From: Oharaeibacter diazotrophicus
GTDB lineage: Bacteria; Pseudomonadota; Alphaproteobacteria; Rhizobiales; Pleomorphomonadaceae
Assembly: GCF_004362745.1 (NCBI RefSeq)
Contig: NZ_SNXY01000008.1
Location: 434,001-498,000 of the forward strand
DNA: 64,000 bases
Direction of reading: 5' to 3'
Below the pieces are notes generated by a model. That model saw only the letters and a list, made by a program, of their open reading frames with translations, was not told the origin of the DNA and did no database searches. Shown here piece by piece: positions 55,909 to 64,000 of the stretch. Made by a program: the position numbers and the translations under genes. Numbering within the stretch: position 1 is the stretch's first letter; each line of letters starts with the position of its first letter.

Positions 55909-56535
55909 TCAGGCGCGGGTGCGCCGAGCGTCGACGGCGGCGCAGGCGGCGGCGAAGGCGCCGTCGCGGTCGAGGTCGCTGGTGTCGATCACCACGGCGT
56001 CGTCGGCCGGGCGCAGCGGGGCGACGACACGGCCGCTGTCGCGGGCGTCGCGCTCGCGGACCTCCGCGAGGATGCGGTCGTAGTCGACCGCCCGCCCCTT
56101 GGCGAGGAGCTCGTCGGTGCGCCGGCGCGCGCGGACCTCGGCCGAGGCGGTGACGTAGAGCTTCACGTCGGCGTCCGGGCAGATCACGGTGCCGATGTCG
56201 CGGCCGTCGAGCACGGCCCCGCCGGGGCGGGCGGCGAAGGCGCGCTGGAACGCCACCAGCGCCTCGCGGACCGGCGGGTGGACCGCGACGCGCGAGGCGA
56301 GATCGCCGGCCTCGCGGCCGCGCAGGTCGCCGCCGAGGTGCTCGGGCGCGAGAGCCCGCGCGAAGGCGCCGGCCGCTGCGGGATCGTCGAGATCCGCGCC
56401 GGCGTCGGCCATGCGACGGCCGATCGCCCGATAGAGCAGGCCGGTGTCGAGATAGGGCAGGCCGTAGTGGGCGGCGAGGCGTTCGGCGAGCGTTCCCTTG
56501 CCCGCGGCCGCGGGCCCGTCGATGGCGATGATCAC
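55909..56535 (-). CDS. cmk: Cytidylate kinase
   Basis: A 208-residue (d)CMP kinase. P-loop [18 protein letters not shown] at residue 4, then [39 protein letters not shown], and [14 protein letters not shown] take the GTG at 56535 as the start ([14 protein letters not shown]), with GAAGGGAA upstream; the longer frame adds 24 residues before the first strand that kinases of this family do not have. It follows aroA by 105 nt on the same strand; aroA-cmk is a common pair. Confidence 0.95.
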   Translation of the reverse strand: MIIAIDGPAAAGKGTLAERLAAHYGLPYLDTGLLYRAIGRRMADAGADLDDPAAAGAFARALAPEHLGGDLRGREAGDLASRVAVHPPVREALVAFQRAFAARPGGAVLDGRDIGTVICPDADVKLYVTASAEVRARRRTDELLAKGRAVDYDRILAEVRERDARDSGRVVAPLRPADDAVVIDTSDLDRDGAFAAACAAVDARRTRA

Positions 56536-56640
56536 GGCGTTCCCTTCTCCACGGCGCCCCGGTCCCGATAGCACCGCCCGGCGCGGACCGGCAAGCGTCG
56601 CCCCCACGCCCGCGGCGGTGGGGCGACTTCCTGCGCCGGC

Positions 56641-58567
<1,927 letters not shown>

Positions 58568-58628
58568 CCACGGCGGCGGCCCGCCCGGCGCGATTCGCGT
58601 GACGGCGGGCCGGTTTCCCGGCGAATCC

Positions 58629-58660
58629 AGGGGGCGCCCTCCGCATGGGGGGCGCCCCTT
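58629..58660 (+). terminator. Rho-independent terminator after the TIGR02300 gene
   Basis: A 14-bp stem with G-T wobbles (58629-58642 with 58647-58660), loop GCAT, followed by TCGTTT; the best intrinsic terminator in the window. Confidence 0.75.
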
Positions 58661-58746
58661 TCGTTTGCCGGGGAGGCAGCGGCCGTCCTCCTCGCGCCGT
58701 CGGCGCCGCGGAAAACCGGCTCTCGCACGCGGCGCGAAAAAAGGAC

Positions 58747-58775
58747 TTGATCGACGTCGGAATGCCCCGTATATC
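58747..58775 (+). promoter_or_regulatory. Sigma-70-type promoter of tRNA-Ala
   Basis: TTGATC (58747-58752), 17 nt, TATATC (58770-58775). Transcription would start about 85 nt before the mature tRNA, leaving a leader to be trimmed by RNase P. Confidence 0.65.
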
Positions 58776-58865
58776 CCGCCGCGTCGAGCCGGAACCCAAG
58801 CCGGCGGCGCCCTCGGGCGAAAGACGAAAGCGAAGCCGGATCAACACCGGCGACGACCTCAGTGT

Positions 58866-58941
<76 letters not shown>

Positions 58942-59152
58942 ACTCTCTCTTGCAGAGAGCATATCTCAAGAAAATCAGCGGCTTAGCCGAAAGTTGGAAC
59001 GGGTGCGTACCCGGGATCGCTTCCCGTTCGGGTATCCGGCGAGGGAGCCGCGCGCGATCGCCGGTCATTGCTTCCCGCCCGACTTGTCGTCGGATCTCGT
59101 TCCCTATTTCAAACGGATCCGTCGACGGGACGCCCGTAATCGGGCGCATCCA

Positions 59153-59581
59153 TCAATGTGCCCCCCCCCGCGTTTTGCGCGATATCACAAGTGCAAAATC
59201 GGAACACAGCCGACATTTCCGGAAATCCTCGTCGACCACAATCCGGTCTTCGTCCGAGATGATACCGATTGCCTCCGCGGCCGAGAATATCCATTCATCG
59301 CTCACGTAATTTGCACAGTTCGATCGCAATGCGCGCGAAATCTCCTCAGCCTCGTCGGCGGAGAATTCATTGATTTCCCTGGCGATCATCGAAACGAGAT
59401 AAAATCCGTACTCCGTTCCGAAAAATCTCGGGTCCCGGAGGCACGACATGATCAAGTACTTCGCTCGACCTGTCGTTGTCGTGTCACTGAGATATAGATC
59501 TACGGATACCACGATCGACGTCGCCGCGTCCTCCGACGTGGCGAGATCACCGATGACACCTTCGACGCTGAAACCCATCAT
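59153..59581 (-). CDS. Hypothetical protein in AT-richer segment beside tRNA-Ala
   Basis: A 142-residue acidic, mostly helical protein I do not recognise. It begins MMGFSVEGVIGDLATSEDAA, continues VSVDLYLSDTTTTGRAKYLI and WIFSAAEAIGIISDEDRIVV, and has CRLC near the end. Two ATGs (59581 and 59578) follow AGGA. Base composition (roughly half GC) and codon choice differ strongly from the neighbours, pointing to horizontal acquisition next to the tRNA. A run of nine C residues (59161-59169) lies in the last codons. It could be an orphan immunity-type protein; that is a guess. Confidence 0.65.
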   Translation of the reverse strand: MMGFSVEGVIGDLATSEDAATSIVVSVDLYLSDTTTTGRAKYLIMSCLRDPRFFGTEYGFYLVSMIAREINEFSADEAEEISRALRSNCANYVSDEWIFSAAEAIGIISDEDRIVVDEDFRKCRLCSDFALVISRKTRGGAH

Positions 59582-60106
59582 CGCCCCATTCCTGCGGCGA
59601 CGCGGGCCCCGTGGCCGGCCCGACTGCCGCGAAGCCGCATAGCCGCCGGCCCCGTGCGGCCGGCGAAGCGCGAAGAGCCCGGACACGTGGAATGCCGCCC
59701 CCGACCGGTCCGAGCGTAACAGGCCGGATGCGATGGACAAGGGTGGGAGAGCGCACTGGCGATGCCGATTTGCCGACGAGGCCGCGCTCTCGCGCCGAGT
59801 CCAGGGGCCGGACCAACGGGGTGCGAAGCTCGACGTCGGCGTACGCGTCACCGCGAGCTGCTCCCCAATCGGTTGGCAGCACGCTCACCACGCTGCGACC
59901 CCCGAGCCGCCGTCGGACGAACCGGCCGCGAAAGGTGGTCGACCGTCACCCGACAGGTCGCGATGTCCCCGCCGTTCGCCACGTCGGGCATCGGGTCGCA
60001 CGGCCGGACGTATCCGACCGATGCAGTGCCGGCTCCGTCGGTTTCCCGTGTCGGGCCGGCGCGGCGGACGTTCCACGTGGAACAGCCGCGGCGCCGGCGC
60101 ACCGGA
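59582..60106. other. 525-bp gap between orphan gene and ahpD
   Basis: No convincing gene is seen; open frames are Arg/Ser/Pro-rich and unlike proteins. It holds the parS-like palindrome at 60069-60084 near its right end. The composition is mixed. Confidence 0.5.
60069..60084. promoter_or_regulatory. parS-like site (ParB binding, chromosome segregation)
   Basis: The 16-mer CGTTCCACGTGGAACA has a perfect 14-bp palindrome GTTCCACGTGGAAC (60070-60083) and differs from the alphaproteobacterial form TGTTCCACGTGGAACA at the first base only. Family knowledge: ParB binds such sites near the origin. It lies between genes. Confidence 0.65.
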
Positions 60107-60640
60107 TCAGGCGGCGGCGACCTCGGCGGCCTCGAGGGCGATCGCGGCGGACTGGATGATCGCGGCGTAGCGCACCGCCGTCTGGATCTCTTCGACCGGC
60201 ATGCCGCCCTCGCGCAGCGCCGCCACGTGGGCGTCGATGCACTGGCCGCAGCCATTGATCGCCGAGACGGCGAGCGACCACAGCTCGAAGTCCAGCTTGT
60301 CGACGCCGGGGTTGGCGAGGACGTTCATCCGCAGCCGCGCCGGCAGCGTGCGGAAGGTCTGGTCCGAGGCGAGGTGCAGGAAGCGGTAGTAGACGTTGTT
60401 CATGCCCATGATCGCCGCGGCCGACTTCGCGGCGGCGGCCTCGGCGGGCGCCAGCTTGCCCTCGGCCTCGGCGGCGAGGGCGTCGCGCACCAGCGGATTG
60501 CGCGAGGCGATGCCGCAGGCCAGGAACAGGCCGTATTTCCGGCGCGGCGTCAGCGACTCGTCGCCGGCCATGGTGGAAAGGTTGAGCCGCACGTCCTTGG
60601 CAAAGTCGGGAATGCGGCCCTTCAGGGTCTCGATGCTCAT
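60107..60640 (-). CDS. ahpD: Alkyl hydroperoxide reductase AhpD-family protein
   Basis: A 177-residue helical protein of the carboxymuconolactone decarboxylase fold. The redox pair is in [19 protein letters not shown] (Cys131 and Cys134), with the proton-relay motif [17 protein letters not shown] after it. Family knowledge: AhpD reduces AhpC, as in Mycobacterium, in place of AhpF. It is 195 nt downstream of ahpC on the same strand with repeat copy C between them. Start ATG at 60640. Confidence 0.94.
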   Translation of the reverse strand: MSIETLKGRIPDFAKDVRLNLSTMAGDESLTPRRKYGLFLACGIASRNPLVRDALAAEAEGKLAPAEAAAAKSAAAIMGMNNVYYRFLHLASDQTFRTLPARLRMNVLANPGVDKLDFELWSLAVSAINGCGQCIDAHVAALREGGMPVEEIQTAVRYAAIIQSAAIALEAAEVAAA

Positions 60641-60748
60641 GGGATCTGGCCTTCTCGGCGGCGCGGGATCGGAGCGCCGGCCCCGGACGGGTCGACGCTC
60701 GCGGGGAGGAACGGCCGGCGGCGAGGCGCCGGCCGCGTCGGGGCTTCG

Positions 60749-60833
60749 AGAGGTTCCGGCCATATGGCCGGCGCCCGGTCGAGCGCTCCTCGCCCTCGAA
60801 AGGTCCGCCAAGGCGGAACTTTCGAGGGTTCGG
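60749..60833 (-). repeat. Post-stop structured repeat, copy C
   Basis: An 85-bp relative of copies A and B. Read with ahpC it begins CCGAAC 2 nt after the stop, has CTCGAAAG ... CTTTCGAG, GCGCTCGACCGGGCGCC, the tip GGCCATATGGCC, and ends GGAACCTCTC. It separates ahpC from ahpD. Confidence 0.8.
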
Positions 60834-60835
60834 TG

Positions 60836-61390
60836 TCAGGCCGCCTGCAGGGTGGCGCCGCCGACCTCGCGGTTGCACGGGCAGAGCTCGTCGGTCTGCA
60901 GCGCGTCGAGGACGCGGAGCGTGTCCTTGGGGGCGCGGCCGACGTTGAGGTTGGTGGCGTAGACGTGCTGGATGGTGCCGTCCGGATCGACCACGAAGGT
61001 GTAGCGGTAGGCGACACCGTCGGGCGAGCGGACGCCGAGGCCGTCGACCAGCGAGCCGTTGGTGTCGGCGAATTGCCAGATCGGCAGGCGGTCGAGGTCC
61101 TTGTGGTCGCGCCGCCAGGCCAGCTTGACGAACTCGTTGTCGGTGGAGCCGCCGAGCACGACGGCGTCGCGGTCGGAGAACTCGCCGGCGAGCCGGGCGA
61201 ACTCCGCGATCTCCGTCGGGCAGACGAAGGTGAAGTCCTTCGGGTAGAAGAAGATCACCTTCCACTTGCCCGGAAAGCTCTCGTCGGTGATCTCCTCGAA
61301 GGCGCTCTCGCCGTTCTCGAGGTGGGCGTTGAAGCCGGGCTTGACGCCGGTGACCTTGAAGGCGGGCAGTTTCTGGCCGATGCCGAGCAT
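60836..61390 (-). CDS. ahpC: Peroxiredoxin AhpC (AhpD-dependent type)
   Basis: A 184-residue peroxiredoxin that reduces hydrogen peroxide and organic peroxides. The peroxidatic cysteine is Cys57 in FTFVCPTEIAEFA; the resolving cysteines are Cys170 and Cys172 in ELCPCNREVG, the two-cysteine C-terminus found in the AhpD-linked class. AGAGGA lies 8 nt before the ATG at 61390. Together with ahpD, oxyR and katG it forms a peroxide-defence block. Confidence 0.95.
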   Translation of the reverse strand: MLGIGQKLPAFKVTGVKPGFNAHLENGESAFEEITDESFPGKWKVIFFYPKDFTFVCPTEIAEFARLAGEFSDRDAVVLGGSTDNEFVKLAWRRDHKDLDRLPIWQFADTNGSLVDGLGVRSPDGVAYRYTFVVDPDGTIQHVYATNLNVGRAPKDTLRVLDALQTDELCPCNREVGGATLQAA

Positions 61391-61818
61391 GGGAACGTCC
61401 TCTGGTTCGAGGCCCCGGGAGGAGGGGCGGAAGGTCGTGGCGAGCCTTTCAAGCAAGGGGCGGGCCGCGGTGCAAGAGTGCCGGGCCGGATCTTGCTGCG
61501 ATGCGGTAGCGGAACGCACGTCCTTCGTCGCATCGTGCGTCGAGAGGTCACACCGACGATGACGTTCGCACGGACGCAGACCTCGTCGGCATCCGTGTTC
61601 TCCCGGATGCGCACGGTGCCGTCGTCATCTTGATATCGCATCGCAGCAGGCGGAGATCGAAGGCGACGATTGCCTTTCCTCTCGCTGGCGACGACTCGTT
61701 TTTACTTATCGACGGGAAATCTTCTTCTCGGTATGTCGGTGACGAGATGTGGCGTGATCGCTTCTCCGAGCGCATCGAAGCCGCCGCTCGACCTTCGCCG
61801 GCGCAGCAAACCCTCCGA
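61391..61818. other. 428-bp gap between ahpC and oxyR
   Basis: The right half (about 61550-61790) is AT-richer than the surroundings. A minus-strand open frame from 61641 begins MRYQDDDGTVRIRENTDADE but soon turns into Arg/Pro-rich sequence overlapping ahpC, so I do not call it a gene; it could be a gene remnant. The ahpC promoter must lie here but I could not identify it. Confidence 0.45.

Positions 61819-64000
<2,182 letters not shown>

Noticed and set aside
59682-59697. A second CACGTGGAA word that could be a parS site
   Set aside because: Only one half-site matches; the left half differs at most positions.
59733-60170. Plus-strand open frames in the gap before ahpD
   Set aside because: Ser/Arg/Pro-rich, no ribosome binding site, run into antisense of ahpD.
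61255-61641. Minus-strand open frame upstream of and overlapping ahpC
   Set aside because: Only the first ~35 residues look protein-like; the rest is out-of-frame ahpC sequence. Kept as a possible remnant only.

Overview
The window is about 64 kb of very GC-rich, gene-dense bacterial DNA. It looks like the chromosome of an alphaproteobacterium of the order Hyphomicrobiales (Rhizobiales). The evidence is a CP4-like (class II) EPSP synthase next to cmk, a DivL-type cell-cycle kinase with tyrosine in place of the phospho-histidine, a run trpF-trpB-trpA-accD-folC facing trxA-addA-addB-murU-tsaE/amgK-divL-ahcY, a yejA1A2BEF peptide importer, and an oxyR/katG pair beside ahpC-ahpD. Genus cannot be fixed from the sequence alone.

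Layout, left to right. 1-5.2 kb: the start of a drug-efflux type MFS transporter, the GABA-degradation pair gabT-gabD, a LysR regulator translationally coupled to an RluA pseudouridine synthase. 5.7-9.9 kb: a signalling cassette (HD-GYP response regulator, small periplasmic protein, hybrid histidine kinase with receiver and Hpt). 9.9-14.1 kb: timA-mltA-smr-xre diverging from fxsA and secB. 14.1-18.2 kb: a lipoprotein and a three-gene module of unknown function (two coiled-coil proteins and a DUF6384 protein). 18.3-22.95 kb: a TauE-type permease, a Crp-type regulator, recR, ybaB, dnaX and the SRP RNA gene. 23.1-31.6 kb: the yejA1-A2-B-E-F importer with a PIN-type toxin-antitoxin pair inserted before yejF. 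31.7-39.8 kb: a bacterial TMEM43 homologue, trpF-trpB-(small coiled coil)-trpA, an acyltransferase, accD, folC. 39.9-53.7 kb (minus strand): ahcY, divL, tsaE-amgK fusion, murU, addB, addA, trxA. 53.7-58.6 kb: DUF1737, a CitE-like lyase, a LuxR-type regulator, cmk, aroA, a TIGR02300 protein. 58.9-60.1 kb: tRNA-Ala(GGC) followed by an AT-richer segment with an orphan gene. 60.1-64 kb: a peroxide-defence block, ahpD, ahpC, oxyR and the 5' part of katG.

Most genes are housekeeping genes. The parts that stand out are: an approximately 85-bp structured repeat found three times, always starting 2-6 nt after a stop codon and always in the same orientation to the upstream gene; a 14-bp palindrome that matches the ParB binding site parS; a 26-bp near-palindrome just upstream of a clear ahcY promoter, consistent with an S-adenosylhomocysteine-responsive operator; the toxin-antitoxin insertion in the yej operon; the HD-GYP/hybrid-kinase cassette; and the three-gene coiled-coil/DUF6384 module, which I consider the best candidate here for an undescribed system. 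All family calls are from reading motifs by eye; no database search was run.
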